DNA of 64,000 bases, taken from contig NZ_CP151650.1 in NCBI RefSeq assembly GCF_038397775.1, positions 2,480,001-2,544,000 of the forward strand, in the 5' to 3' direction. Below the pieces are notes generated by a model. It did no database searches. It saw only the letters and a list, made by a program, of their open reading frames with translations, and was not told where the DNA came from. A program made the translations under genes and the position numbers. Origin of the DNA: Pseudomonas sp. RC10 (lineage in GTDB: Bacteria; Pseudomonadota; Gammaproteobacteria; Pseudomonadales; Pseudomonadaceae). Numbering within the stretch: position 1 is the stretch's first letter; every line of letters begins with the position of its first letter. This document shows, piece by piece, positions 25,493 through 34,685 of the stretch.

Positions 25493-26266
25493 TTACACCG
25501 CTGTCCATCCGCCGTCGATTTTCAGCGTCGCGCCGGTGATCATCTGGGCGGCTGGCGAGGCCAGAAAAACGACAGGTTCTGCGACGTTCTCCGGCTCACC
25601 GATTTTGTTGAGCGGGATGCGCGCGAGCAGCGATTTGAGCGACGCATCGTCCTCCAGCCAGCTTCGGGTGCTGTCGGTGCGAACGAACGTCGGGGCCACG
25701 GCGTTTACGCGGATGCCCAGATCGGCCCACTCGACGGCCAGGCATTGCGTCATGTGGATCATCGCGGCCTTGGTCATGCAATAGATCGGTTCGCCCTGGA
25801 GTGCGACCAACCCCGCTTGTGAGGCGATATTGACGATGCTCCCGTGCCCCCGCGTCGCCATGCTTCGAGCCGCGGCCTGCGCAGCAAAAAAAGCGCCTTT
25901 GACGTTGAGGTCGAACATCGCGTCGTAGTCGACAGCGCTGACGTCAATCGCTGCTGCGGGATGGCTCAGGCCTGCGTTATTGACGAGAATCGACAAGGGG
26001 CCGAGCTCAGTGTCCACCGCTGATATTGCCTGGGTAATGGAGGCGGTCGAGAGCATGTCCATGTGCACAGCGATGGCAGCGATGCCCGCGTTTTGAAGTT
26101 GCTCCGCTGCGCGCTTGCCAGCCACCAGGTCTCTACAGCCAAGGGCGACCTTTGCTCCCGCGTCACCCAAGGCCTTGGCACAGGCGTAGCCGATACCCCG
26201 TGTCGCGCCGGTGATCAGGGCCGTTTGGCCTTTCAGCGAAAACGGGGGGGTGGTGTCACTGTTCAT
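25493..26266 (-). CDS. Short-chain dehydrogenase/reductase
   Basis: 257 aa classical SDR. Visible are TALITGATRGIGYACA (TGxxxGIG), LSILVNNAGLSH (NNAG), YCMTKAAMIHMT (YxxxK) and the C-terminal GATLKIDGGWTAV. Likely an NAD(P)-dependent dehydrogenase of a sugar or polyol. It lies 41 nt upstream of the Gfo/Idh gene and 48 nt downstream of the mutarotase gene, within one transcription unit. Confidence 0.9.
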   Translation of the reverse strand: MNSDTTPPFSLKGQTALITGATRGIGYACAKALGDAGAKVALGCRDLVAGKRAAEQLQNAGIAAIAVHMDMLSTASITQAISAVDTELGPLSILVNNAGLSHPAAAIDVSAVDYDAMFDLNVKGAFFAAQAAARSMATRGHGSIVNIASQAGLVALQGEPIYCMTKAAMIHMTQCLAVEWADLGIRVNAVAPTFVRTDSTRSWLEDDASLKSLLARIPLNKIGEPENVAEPVVFLASPAAQMITGATLKIDGGWTAV

Positions 26267-26314
26267 AGCGTTGTTCCTCGATGTCGAGAATCGGGTTGTC
26301 GGGAGTGACGGTTC

Positions 26315-26743
26315 TTACTCAGACGCGAGGGTTCCTTTGCGAAGCAAAATGTTCCCGTAAACCCGTTCCTCACCGGTGACGATGATTGCCACTGCGTTGG
26401 ACGCGCGCGTCTTGAACGGCGAGGGTTGCAACGACGCCACCTCTCTGCCGGGCGCATGGCGGCCAGCGACGTCGATCAGGTCGGCTATCACCGGAAGGAT
26501 GTGATGAGGTTCATCGTGCACCTCCATGCGGGTTACAGCGTCCGCGCTGTCATCCAGCGGCAGCACCGACAGCACCGCCTCTAGCGTGCGTGGACCATCC
26601 GAACCGTCGTGGCGAATGAGCGTGGGTCCAGCGCTGAGTGCCGGATAATTTCGGTCGACGATGGCGATCTCTTCGCCATGGCCCATTGAACGAAGTATGG
26701 AGAGCAACTGCGGGCCAAGGATTGGGTCGATGTTTTTGAGCAT
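26315..26743 (-). CDS. RbsD/FucU-family sugar mutarotase
   Basis: 142 aa starting MLKNIDPILGPQLLSILRSMGHG. The family landmarks are the catalytic histidine in MGHGEEIAIVDRNYPA and the C-terminal RASNAVAIIVTGEERVYGNILLRKG. FucU/RbsD interconvert anomers of fucose/ribose-type pyranoses, giving the correct ring form to the next enzyme. The start at 26743 has GGAA upstream. Its presence strongly suggests a monosaccharide as the operon substrate. Confidence 0.88.
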   Translation of the reverse strand: MLKNIDPILGPQLLSILRSMGHGEEIAIVDRNYPALSAGPTLIRHDGSDGPRTLEAVLSVLPLDDSADAVTRMEVHDEPHHILPVIADLIDVAGRHAPGREVASLQPSPFKTRASNAVAIIVTGEERVYGNILLRKGTLASE

Positions 26744-26781
26744 GGGGTCTTCCTTTTCAGTAGGTGCCACGAAGGGGCTGA

Positions 26782-27792
26782 TCAACGGGTGTAGGGCGGG
26801 TGTCGATGCGCCCGGACGATCGCGGGCGCCGCATGCAGGACACTCGACCAGCCCAGCACGGCCCAGCGTAAATCCAGGGCGGCACCGGTCTTGGTGCAAG
26901 GGGCGTTGGCCGCGATGAGCTGCTTGAGGCGTTCCCTGGGGTAGCCTGCGATGCTTAGCACCCCGCCACCCAGAATGACCGTTTCGGGCGAGAGCGTTGC
27001 CATGGCTGCGCTGACGACAAGCGCCTGATGACGGACAAAATCGTCCAGGGCTCGGGTCAGTTGCGTCGGCTTGGAGTCCGTTTCGAAAAGCGCCTCGACA
27101 GGCACCTGATACCGTTGCGCGATAGCTTGCAGTGCACGGCCGGACGCGTAGTCCTCGCTGGACGGATGCTTGAGAGGGGAGAGGGCCTCGATGTTTCCTC
27201 CGAAAACGGGCACGTGACCAATCTCCAGTGCCCAGCCGCTCCCCCGATAGGGTTTGCCATCCATGAGCAGGGACGCGCCTATGCCGGTTCCAAAGAAAAT
27301 CGCCAGCGCATTGTTGGTGCCCATCGCGGCGCCAGCCACGGATTCGCCTATCAGCGCAAGATTGGCGTCACGTTCCAGAATGACGGGGATCTGCAATAGG
27401 GCAGAGAGCTCGCTTCTCAGGTGTACGCCGTTCATTTCCGGAATATTGGCCACGTTGAGTAGCCGGTCGCCATCGGCGCTTAAAAAACCTGGAACGGTGC
27501 TGACCACGATGTCTGGAGTCAGGCCTGATTCGGCGATGAACTGTCGGGTCAATACCGCGAGGGATTCGACCGGGTTGCTGTTTCTGACGCATCGTGTCGG
27601 CACTTGGTGCTGGAAACGCTGCACCCTCCCTTCGCGAACACAGCCGAACTTGATGTGCGTCCCGCCCATGTCGATCACGAGAATGTTTGAAGGCTCAGGG
27701 GGGCACGTATGACCTTCATCTTCGCCAACCTGTCGTTCGCCGGGGTGAGCGTTCTGATGCGCGAAGCGATAGCGTTCAAGGCTACGGCTCAT
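26782..27792 (-). CDS. ROK-family sugar kinase
   Basis: 336 aa. The ATP phosphate loop VIDMGGTHIKFG, ILERDANLALIGESVAGAA and FFGTGIGASLLMDGKPYRG are intact ROK motifs; the catalytic Asp is in ERDAN. The usual CxCGxxGC zinc knuckle after EIGH is missing (EIGHVPVFGGN). The start at 27792 follows AGGAG by 7 nt. First gene of the minus-strand catabolic cluster and divergent from a ROK repressor. It phosphorylates an unknown hexose-type sugar. Confidence 0.87.
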   Translation of the reverse strand: MSRSLERYRFAHQNAHPGERQVGEDEGHTCPPEPSNILVIDMGGTHIKFGCVREGRVQRFQHQVPTRCVRNSNPVESLAVLTRQFIAESGLTPDIVVSTVPGFLSADGDRLLNVANIPEMNGVHLRSELSALLQIPVILERDANLALIGESVAGAAMGTNNALAIFFGTGIGASLLMDGKPYRGSGWALEIGHVPVFGGNIEALSPLKHPSSEDYASGRALQAIAQRYQVPVEALFETDSKPTQLTRALDDFVRHQALVVSAAMATLSPETVILGGGVLSIAGYPRERLKQLIAANAPCTKTGAALDLRWAVLGWSSVLHAAPAIVRAHRHPPYTR

Positions 27793-27835
27793 GGCGATGC
27801 TCCTGATCATTGACGGCGAGGCTGACATGCCTCCT

Positions 27836-27858
27836 GTTTGTATTTAATCTAAACAAAC
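27836..27858. promoter_or_regulatory. Dyad operator GTTTGT-N11-ACAAAC
   Basis: Perfect 6-bp half-sites GTTTGT (27836-27841) and ACAAAC (27853-27858) flank an AT-rich centre in the divergent promoter region, 44 nt before the kinase ATG. It is a likely binding site for the adjacent ROK repressor. Confidence 0.65.
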
Positions 27859-27971
27859 TGAAATAAGCGTCAATGGCCTGAATGTCGGCAGATATAAATA
27901 AAAAAGCGGGCATTCAGGTGGCTATTGGGATGCATGAAGGCTGCATTAATGATCGTTGGAGATCGACCAGA

Positions 27972-29462
27972 ATGGGTAAGCACAGATCGCTCCACGCTGC
28001 GATCGAAGCAGTGGTGGACGGAACCAAGGCGGGCAGGCTGCGTGCACTGCTGCCAGAGATCGAGCAGAGACTCTCGGCGGGGGCACGTATCGCTGACGTG
28101 GCCAAAGCGCTCAGTGAGCATGGGTTGCCTTTATCGGTCGCGACGCTCAAGAGCTACTTGTATCGCTCGCGAAAGGCGGCGAGAAATGTGTTGAGTGAAG
28201 CCGCAAGGCCAGACGCAATGCCGCTCCCCATCTTAGGGAACAGTCCCTCGGCCAACGCACCCCATCGTGAGGTATTCGACCCCATCCTCAATTCGGGAAC
28301 GACGTCCGGGCTGCTCCGGCATATCAACACCGTTCGCTGTCTGCGACTGCTCAAAAAGGGCGATCTGCTCAGTCGTGCGGACATGGCGCGCAGGCTTGAT
28401 CTGACGCGCGCGACCATCGGCAATACAGTGAAAGAACTCCTGGAAAAGGGGCTCGTCCTGGAGACGATCGATCGTTCGAGTGCAGGGCGATCCGGGCGTC
28501 CGGGAGCGGGGTTGGCACTCAATCCTCAAGGTGCCTATTCGGTGGGGATCGACATTTCGAGTCATGCACTGACCGCTGTCCTGGTCGATTTGAGTATGGG
28601 CGTCGTGCAAAAGATCTCCATTCCCGTCGGCCCCGATCTTCGGGAAGTGGGCAGGGCGGTAGAAGAAATTGCCCTGATACCCTGGCGTCTGTTGGCGGCT
28701 TCGGGGCTCAGCCCTCAGCGTATTCTGGGCGTCTGCGTTTCCATCCCCGGTCTGGTAGATCAGCAGGGGCGGGTCGTCGTCGCGCCGTTTCTTCATTGGC
28801 GCGATGTCCCGTTGCAAGCGACGTTGTCCGCTCATCCTCATCTGCCTTGGCCGGTGACAATCTGCAATGACGCGAACGCGTTTGCCAATGCCGAACTCTG
28901 TTCGTTGCAGGAACGTGACGCGCAAAACATGGTGTTGATTCTGCTCACTGAAGGGTTGGGGGGCGCCATCGTGCAGCGCGGTCAGATATTTGCTGGCAGC
29001 CATGGTTATGCAGGGGAGCTCGGACACCTGGTGATGGGGGCAAGCCTTTCAGCCAGCGATGATCAGTCCTTCGAGCGTTTGGCAGGGCATGAGCGGTTCA
29101 GCGCCTTTCTTCCGTCTGATTGTTCCCTGGAGGACGGGTTGATGGCGCTTGCCGACGAGGACGCCTATTCGTCCCCATCGCTGGAACGGGTTCTGGACCA
29201 GTGGGCTGAAGTCCTTGCAACAGGATTGGCCAATCTCGTTTACCTGCTCAACCCCGAAAAAATCGTGTTCGGCGGACCGTTGAGTGTCCTTTTCCCGCGC
29301 ATCACGTCGCGGGTCGAGAGCCTGCTCACCCAGCACCTCTTGCACGGCTTCAACGTCCCATTGCTAGAGGTGACGCGTCTGGGCGCCGATGGGGCTGCCA
29401 TTGGTGCCGCCTCCGTGATTCGCGAGCGGATCTTCTCGCTTGCGCGGATCGAAAGCCCTTAG
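27972..29462 (+). CDS. ROK-family (NagC/XylR-type) repressor with extra N-terminal domain
   Basis: About 496 aa from ATG 27972 (GGAG 10 nt upstream; an earlier in-frame ATG at 27882 has no ribosome site). Residues ~10-65 (GRLRALLPEIEQRL, VAKALSEHGLPLSVATLKSYLYRSRKAA) form an extra helix-turn-helix-like module resembling plasmid KfrA/TraK-type or DUF5338 domains. Residues ~115-185 are the ROK winged helix (SRADMARRLDLTRATIGNTVKELLEKG); the rest is a sugar-binding ROK domain lacking the zinc Cys cluster (GELGHLVMG). Likely represses the divergent sugar cluster until the sugar binds. Confidence 0.82.
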   Translation: MGKHRSLHAAIEAVVDGTKAGRLRALLPEIEQRLSAGARIADVAKALSEHGLPLSVATLKSYLYRSRKAARNVLSEAARPDAMPLPILGNSPSANAPHREVFDPILNSGTTSGLLRHINTVRCLRLLKKGDLLSRADMARRLDLTRATIGNTVKELLEKGLVLETIDRSSAGRSGRPGAGLALNPQGAYSVGIDISSHALTAVLVDLSMGVVQKISIPVGPDLREVGRAVEEIALIPWRLLAASGLSPQRILGVCVSIPGLVDQQGRVVVAPFLHWRDVPLQATLSAHPHLPWPVTICNDANAFANAELCSLQERDAQNMVLILLTEGLGGAIVQRGQIFAGSHGYAGELGHLVMGASLSASDDQSFERLAGHERFSAFLPSDCSLEDGLMALADEDAYSSPSLERVLDQWAEVLATGLANLVYLLNPEKIVFGGPLSVLFPRITSRVESLLTQHLLHGFNVPLLEVTRLGADGAAIGAASVIRERIFSLARIESP

Positions 29463-29830
29463 TCGGTAGCAATATGGGGCGTTGTCGTGGGGCCCGTTGT
29501 CATTCGCGCAGGCCCATGAACTGCGCTGTGAACGCCGCTCGATACCTTGCCCAGCACGGTGGTCATGAACGCCTGGTCAGTTGCTGTGTGCCCCGGCGGA
29601 AGTGGGTAGCCGCCGTTTTTGCGCTCCACTTCCACGATCAGTCCGCTGGGCAGCTTGACGAACACAACAGGTTTTTCCGGTTGCGTCGGGCGGCACTTCG
29701 CGTAGTTGCTTTCTGCGCCAAGCGCCTGCAGGGCGGCTGCTCTACACTCTTCAAGCGTCAGGCCTGCCTTGACCGGCAGTTCTTTGTTGATATTGATGAC
29801 GGTGGCCAGATACAACGTATAGAGCGACAT
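29459..29830 (-). CDS. Hypothetical protein
   Basis: 123 aa starting MSLYTLYLATVININK; an AAGGA site lies 7 nt before the ATG. Residues 1-75 look globular (LTLEECRAAALQALGAE, VVFVKLPSGLIVEVERKNGG), while the tail is Thr/Pro/His-rich and probably disordered. No family recognised. It overlaps the ROK repressor stop by 4 nt (convergent). Probably the last gene of a minus-strand run that starts with the cupin gene. Confidence 0.55.
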   Translation of the reverse strand: MSLYTLYLATVININKELPVKAGLTLEECRAAALQALGAESNYAKCRPTQPEKPVVFVKLPSGLIVEVERKNGGYPLPPGHTATDQAFMTTVLGKVSSGVHSAVHGPARMTTGPTTTPHIATD

Positions 29831-29944
29831 AGCGGAGTCCTTCCGAATGACAATGCCGGTGGCGATTGCGATCGCCAATTGAGTGCGGATTCAGGGCGTC
29901 AGCGATGGGGTTGACGCCCGCTGGTACAGCGTTCTTGCGGGCGG

Positions 29945-30610
29945 CTAATCGACAGAGGTTCGCAACACATCGACATTTTTGATTGTCTGCCAGATGCGCT
30001 TCACTGCCGGTGTCATGTTGGCAGGGTGAGCTTCCAGACTGCGCTCGCGGTGGGCCAGGGCTTTGACGTAGAGCACTTCGGGGACGCGTACGACCTCGTT
30101 CCTGTCGGGGATGCATTCCCTGTCTCGTCCCGGGACGATGCCGACGGGTGAATATCCTGCCTTTTCCAGCAGTTTCTGGACGGTGTTGTTGTGCAGCGTT
30201 GCGTAGGTGTAGATGTTTGCCAGGCCCTGCAAACGCGCCGAGGCTTCGATCAAGTCCATGACGACCACGCCCAGACCCGAACGCCTGTGCTCAGGGGCTA
30301 CAACGCCCAGGCGACCATAAAGCGACTTTGTGTCGTAGTCCCGTTCCAGGCAAACCATCGAGACCAACTCAACGCCCTTGAGGCCTACATAAATGATCGT
30401 GTCTCGAGAGCTCTCGTATTTCAGCGATACCGACTCGAAATAAAATTTGGGCCTGGTGAACCGGGCGCCGTCACCGTGGCTGATATTGGGATACCACTCC
30501 GGAAGCTTCTCGACCAGTTTCGGGACGTCCAAACGAGAGAGTTGCACCAGGGTGTACCCGTCAGGCAAGGCTTCGCTCAACCGGGACTGCAAAGGGTCGG
30601 GCCATTTCAT
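29945..30610 (-). CDS. GNAT-family N-acetyltransferase
   Basis: 221 aa. The acetyl-CoA pyrophosphate loop is seen in LGVVAPEHRRSGLGVVVMD (R-x-x-G-x-G/V type), followed by the helix LIEASARLQG and the C-terminal strand AGYSPVGIVPG. The start at 30610 (MKWPDPLQSRL) is the first plausible one; the longer frame upstream lacks a ribosome site. It lies between an AhpD-like gene and a hypothetical. Substrate unknown. Confidence 0.78.
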   Translation of the reverse strand: MKWPDPLQSRLSEALPDGYTLVQLSRLDVPKLVEKLPEWYPNISHGDGARFTRPKFYFESVSLKYESSRDTIIYVGLKGVELVSMVCLERDYDTKSLYGRLGVVAPEHRRSGLGVVVMDLIEASARLQGLANIYTYATLHNNTVQKLLEKAGYSPVGIVPGRDRECIPDRNEVVRVPEVLYVKALAHRERSLEAHPANMTPAVKRIWQTIKNVDVLRTSVD

Positions 30611-30744
30611 AAATGTCTCAACGATTTCCTTCTGGGGAAGACAAGAAGGGGCCGCTTTACCGACACCGTGTTCGGTACGGCACAGCAAGCCCCCGCGCGC
30701 TTCATTCAGGCCTGTAGGCCTGAGCTTCAAGCCGCTGACGTGTT

Positions 30745-31197
30745 TTATTTCAATGCGGCTTCCGGAGGGCGGCGAAAGCCGATCGCGATCCTGTTGAAGG
30801 TATTCATCAGGCCGATGGCAATCGTCAGGTCAACGATCTGTTTTTCACTGAACACGGCAGACACGGCTGTGAACTCTTCATCCGGAATCGCGGTTTCGGC
30901 GACACGCGTGACGGTTTCGGCCCATGCGAGGGCGGCCTGTTCCTGTTCGTCGAACACCTTGCCGGCTTCGCGCCAGACTTGAACCAATGCGAGTTTTTCA
31001 GGCGCAACGCCTTTGCTGGACAGGTCACGGGTGTGCAGGTCCAGGCAGTAGGCGCAGCCGTTGATTTGTGAGATGCGCAAGAAGACGAGCTCGACCAGCA
31101 CGCCGCTCAGGCCACATTTGGCGATGTAGCCATAAACGCCACCCAGTGCTTTGTAGCCGTCGGGTGCCGCATTGATGTAATCGATACGTTGAGTCAT
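30745..31197 (-). CDS. Carboxymuconolactone decarboxylase/AhpD-family protein
   Basis: 150 aa. The C-x-x-C-x-x-x-H motif INGCAYCLDLHTRD is present. It is about half identical in motif regions to the protein at 3033-3467, so it is a paralog. It lies 10 nt downstream of the cupin gene and is probably co-transcribed with it. Likely peroxidatic/antioxidant, as in AhpD; no pathway partner is evident. Confidence 0.85.
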   Translation of the reverse strand: MTQRIDYINAAPDGYKALGGVYGYIAKCGLSGVLVELVFLRISQINGCAYCLDLHTRDLSSKGVAPEKLALVQVWREAGKVFDEQEQAALAWAETVTRVAETAIPDEEFTAVSAVFSEKQIVDLTIAIGLMNTFNRIAIGFRRPPEAALK

Positions 31198-31207
31198 GTA
31201 ACGGTTC

Positions 31208-31627
31208 CTATTTGTCAGGAGTGGTCAGATTTTTATCGTCGCTGTCGACGACGAATACGGCCAGGAGCTTGGCGGGTTCGGTCGTGCTGGCATTCCCTCC
31301 CATCAGGTGGTGGGCGCCAGGCTCTTCCGCAAAGCTTTCGCCAGCCTTGTAAATGCGCGCGGGGTGCCCTTCGACCTGGCTGCGGATGCTTCCGGAAACG
31401 ACGTAGGCATAAATAAACGCCGAATTTGCATGATGGTGGGGTAGCGATTGGCCGCCGGGCGGGTAGTTCACCTCAACGGCAATCAGGGATTTGCCCGGAA
31501 TGTTGGGGATCGCCTGTGCAAAGTTGGGAACCACCTGGTCCCCCGCTTTCTGAGCGTCATGGGCACTGACAGTACCCGCCAGTGACAGCAACGCCGCCAA
31601 TGCCCAGGTCTTGTGATTGATCGTCAT
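31208..31627 (-). CDS. Periplasmic cupin-domain protein
   Basis: 139 aa with a signal peptide (MTINHKTWALAALLSLAGTVSAHA-type; cleavage after VSA, ~residue 22). The cupin metal motif is PGGQSLPHHHANSAFIYAYVVSG, with the second half GESFAEEPGAHH. Such secreted small cupins may bind a metal or small ligand. Its start has GGAGG upstream. Divergent from the MocR gene at 31882, with about 250 nt between them. Confidence 0.85.
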   Translation of the reverse strand: MTINHKTWALAALLSLAGTVSAHDAQKAGDQVVPNFAQAIPNIPGKSLIAVEVNYPPGGQSLPHHHANSAFIYAYVVSGSIRSQVEGHPARIYKAGESFAEEPGAHHLMGGNASTTEPAKLLAVFVVDSDDKNLTTPDK

Positions 31628-31881
31628 GGTCGCCTCCTTTTGAAGGCACGATAGGCCTCACGGAGTTCAAACATAAGAACCTGAAATGGATTTTTCCTCT
31701 GTACCACGGACGCTTGCTTACGGTTTCCCGCTGACGGGAAAAGCCGTTAATGCCATGCCTTGCGCACTTCCTCCAGTGCAGCGGCAAGCGCTGATGAGGC
31801 CACCATACGTCCGCAGGGATGTCATCCAGACAGGAGCAACAAAAAGGTCCAGTTCCTTTTGTTTTTTTTGTACCATGCGGC

Positions 31882-33291
31882 ATGAACACTCTTCTGAACC
31901 TAAGCCTGGACCGAAACATCAAGGTCCCGTTGGCCGAGCAAATACGCAGTGGCATCGCGAACGCCATCGACTCGGGCATTCTCGTGCCTGGGGCCAGGCT
32001 ACCGTCGTGGCGTGATCTGGCGTCGCAGTTGGGCGTTGCCCGAGGCACCGTTCGCGTCGCTTATGAGCGTTTGCTGGACGCACAACTCATCGTATCGTCG
32101 CGCACCAGCGGGACGCGTGTCGCGCCCCGTCCCAGAAGCGCGAAGCCTGCGGCTGAACCGGTGGGGCAGGAAAGCGCACTGCCTGAGATGTACAGAAACT
32201 TTTCCTCAGGTCCTGGTGTTTTCCAGATGGGAATCCCTGCTCTGGACTGTTTTCCCATGAAGCAGTTTGCGAGAATCCGGGCCCACGCCGTGCGCGCGGA
32301 GGTTGTCACGGCGCGGGGTTATCCCGATCCCCGGGGGGAGAGTGAATTGCGACGTGAAATAGCCGCTCATCTCGCCATCTCACGCTCGATCGAATGCCTG
32401 CCATCGCAAATCATCATCACCTCGGGCTTCACCGGCGCGCTGGGGTTGGCCTTGCGGGTATTGCGCCTTGAGGGGAAAACCGCGTGGATGGAAGACCCCG
32501 GATTTCCCCTGACCCGTCTTTCCCTCCAGACCTCGCAAGTGCGACCGATACCCGTGCCCGTTGACGGCGATGGCTTGAACATCCAACACGCCATCGCTCA
32601 GGCCCCCGATGCCGCCCTGGCCATTGTGACGCCCGGTCAGCAGGCACCGCTTGGCCCGACGCTGTCGTTGACTCGGCGCTTGTTGTTGCTGGAGTGGGCC
32701 GCGCAATCGGGTGCGTGGATCATCGAAGATGATTACCTGGGGGAACTTCAGCTCGCCGGGCGAGCAGCGCCCGCGCTCAGTTCGCTTGACCGTGAAGGTC
32801 GCGTGCTGCACATCGGCTCGTTCAGCAAGACCCTGAGTCCGACATTGCGTTTGGGGTTCATCGTGGTGCCTGTGGCGCTGGTATCCGCGTTTGTGGATGC
32901 CGCCACGTGCCTCGCCCCGGCGCCGGGCCCGGCGGTCCAGAATGCAATCGCAGAATTCATGAAAGAGGGGCACTACATGCGGCACCTGCGGCGCATGAAG
33001 CGCGTGTATGCGACACGACGTGACGCACTGTTCACCCAGTTGAAACCCTGGGGGCTGCCTGTCCGGGCGGCCGGATTGGCGATGCTCCTCGACCTGCCCG
33101 AAGGGGCTCAGGATGTTCGAGTGGCACTGGAGGCCAGGCGTTTCGGTTTGACACCCTCGCCCCTGACGCCGTGGTACAGCGACGCCTCGGTTTCGCGTCC
33201 GGGATTGCTCTTGGGAGTGGCCTCGGCAACGGATGATCGGCTGGGCGAATACTGTGATCGATTGAGACGGGTGATCGACGAATTCGCCTGA
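31882..33291 (+). CDS. MocR-type (GntR/aminotransferase fusion) regulator
   Basis: 469 aa. The N-terminal GntR winged helix is PLAEQIRSGIANAIDSGI...WRDLASQLGVARGTVRVAYERL; the C-terminal fold-type I aminotransferase domain holds WIIEDDYLGEL and the PLP lysine in SFSKTLSPTLRLG. The start at 31882 is selected from the domain boundary; there is no strong ribosome site. Upstream, GGTCC and GTACC half-sites around a T-run may be its operator. It lies divergent from the cupin cluster and convergent with the Bcr-like pump. PLP-derived or amino-compound effector inferred. Confidence 0.88.
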   Translation: MNTLLNLSLDRNIKVPLAEQIRSGIANAIDSGILVPGARLPSWRDLASQLGVARGTVRVAYERLLDAQLIVSSRTSGTRVAPRPRSAKPAAEPVGQESALPEMYRNFSSGPGVFQMGIPALDCFPMKQFARIRAHAVRAEVVTARGYPDPRGESELRREIAAHLAISRSIECLPSQIIITSGFTGALGLALRVLRLEGKTAWMEDPGFPLTRLSLQTSQVRPIPVPVDGDGLNIQHAIAQAPDAALAIVTPGQQAPLGPTLSLTRRLLLLEWAAQSGAWIIEDDYLGELQLAGRAAPALSSLDREGRVLHIGSFSKTLSPTLRLGFIVVPVALVSAFVDAATCLAPAPGPAVQNAIAEFMKEGHYMRHLRRMKRVYATRRDALFTQLKPWGLPVRAAGLAMLLDLPEGAQDVRVALEARRFGLTPSPLTPWYSDASVSRPGLLLGVASATDDRLGEYCDRLRRVIDEFA

Positions 33292-33309
33292 GAGCCGGGG
33301 AGCCGTATT

Positions 33310-34512
33310 TCAAGAAACGGCTACCGTGCTTTTGCGAACCCCTAGACGCTGAATGGCCAGGGAGGCTATCGCAAACGCTGCCATGACGCAGGCAGTTGAC
33401 AACGCGCTGTTGCCCATTTGCAACGTGCCGACCAGCGCGCTTGCGCAACCGGCCAGCACCATCTGAATTCCCCGCAAGACGGCGGTTGCAACCCCGGCCA
33501 TTTTCCCCATGGGTTGCAGGGCGTCGTGGATCACGTTAGGGCTCAACAGTCCGACGCCCAGAAGCACCAACGCCACCGCCATGACGAAAATGACGGCGTT
33601 CAATTCTCCACTGAGGGTGATGGCGGTCAGTATGAGGCTCGCCAAGGCAATCAGGGCATTGGCGAAATTCGCGATGGGTGCCGAGGGCCAGCCCCGAAGC
33701 GCGAGTTTGCCGTTCAGGAGCGAACCGCACATGAGGGCACCTGCGGTCAGTGCGAACGAGAGGCTGTATTGACCGCTGCTCATTCCGAAATCCACGGTCA
33801 AGACTTCAGGTGATCCGGCGATGTAGGCGAACATGACGCCAAAGCTGCAGGCGTTCACCAGCGTGTTTCGAAGGAACGTGGGGTTGATCAGCACCGATCG
33901 GTAATTGCTCATCACGCTCGTCCAGGTCATCTGTTGCGTGGCCGTCGGCGCGCTTTCCTTGAAGCAGAAAAAGGCAACCGCCGCACTCAGAATGCCGCTC
34001 GCGGCGAGCAAGGCATAGGCGCAGCGCCAGCCACTCAGGCTCAGCGCGACGGTGCCCAGAATCGGGGCAATGATGGGGCCCAGCCCCAGCACCAGCGTGA
34101 TGGCCGACATCCGTACCCGCGCCTCGTCCCCTTGATAGATATCTCGAGCGATGGCGAACGGCAGGGTTGCGGCGGTCCCGGCGCCCACTCCCTGAACCAG
34201 TCGGCTGCCCAGCATGAAGGCGAAGTCCGTGGAAAGCGTCGCACCTAATCCGCCGACAACGAAGATGATCAAGCCAGCCACGAGGATGGGACGACGGCCG
34301 AATCGGTCGGCCATAGGGCCGAATATCAGCGGGCCGACCGAAAATCCGACAAGAAATACGCTGAGGGTCTGGGGCATCAGGCTGACGGGAACGCCCAGTG
34401 CCGCAGCGGTGGCGGCGAACCCCGGTAAACCGATGTCGATTGACAGCGGAGCAGTGGCTGCCAGCGCGCCCAGGAACAGGATCATCAGTGCGCCATTTGT
34501 TTTGAGTTCCAC
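33310..34512 (-). CDS. Bcr/CflA-type multidrug efflux MFS transporter
   Basis: 400 aa, 12 helices. STDIYLP-like opening replaced by PLSIDIGLPGF; GPMADRFGRRPILVAGL and the antiporter helix LVQGVGAGTAATLPFAIARD are clear DHA1/Bcr-CflA features. GTG start at 34512 with AGGAC before it. Inner-membrane drug/H+ antiport inferred. Convergent with the MocR gene; no obvious repressor on its own side. Confidence 0.85.
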   Translation of the reverse strand: MELKTNGALMILFLGALAATAPLSIDIGLPGFAATAAALGVPVSLMPQTLSVFLVGFSVGPLIFGPMADRFGRRPILVAGLIIFVVGGLGATLSTDFAFMLGSRLVQGVGAGTAATLPFAIARDIYQGDEARVRMSAITLVLGLGPIIAPILGTVALSLSGWRCAYALLAASGILSAAVAFFCFKESAPTATQQMTWTSVMSNYRSVLINPTFLRNTLVNACSFGVMFAYIAGSPEVLTVDFGMSSGQYSLSFALTAGALMCGSLLNGKLALRGWPSAPIANFANALIALASLILTAITLSGELNAVIFVMAVALVLLGVGLLSPNVIHDALQPMGKMAGVATAVLRGIQMVLAGCASALVGTLQMGNSALSTACVMAAFAIASLAIQRLGVRKSTVAVS

Positions 34513-34685
34513 ATCACGTCCTCGTAGTCGGGCCGAGTACGATGAAATGAAGTGTTTTCAAAAAAAAGCACCAGGAACGCGCCAACGATCTGTACCACCC
34601 GTGGAAGTGGCTTCGGGCGTTGAGGCTTGCGGCGTGGTCTACGGTATTTCCTGAGAATTGAGCTGCGTTTCCGAGGGCTGGCCGG

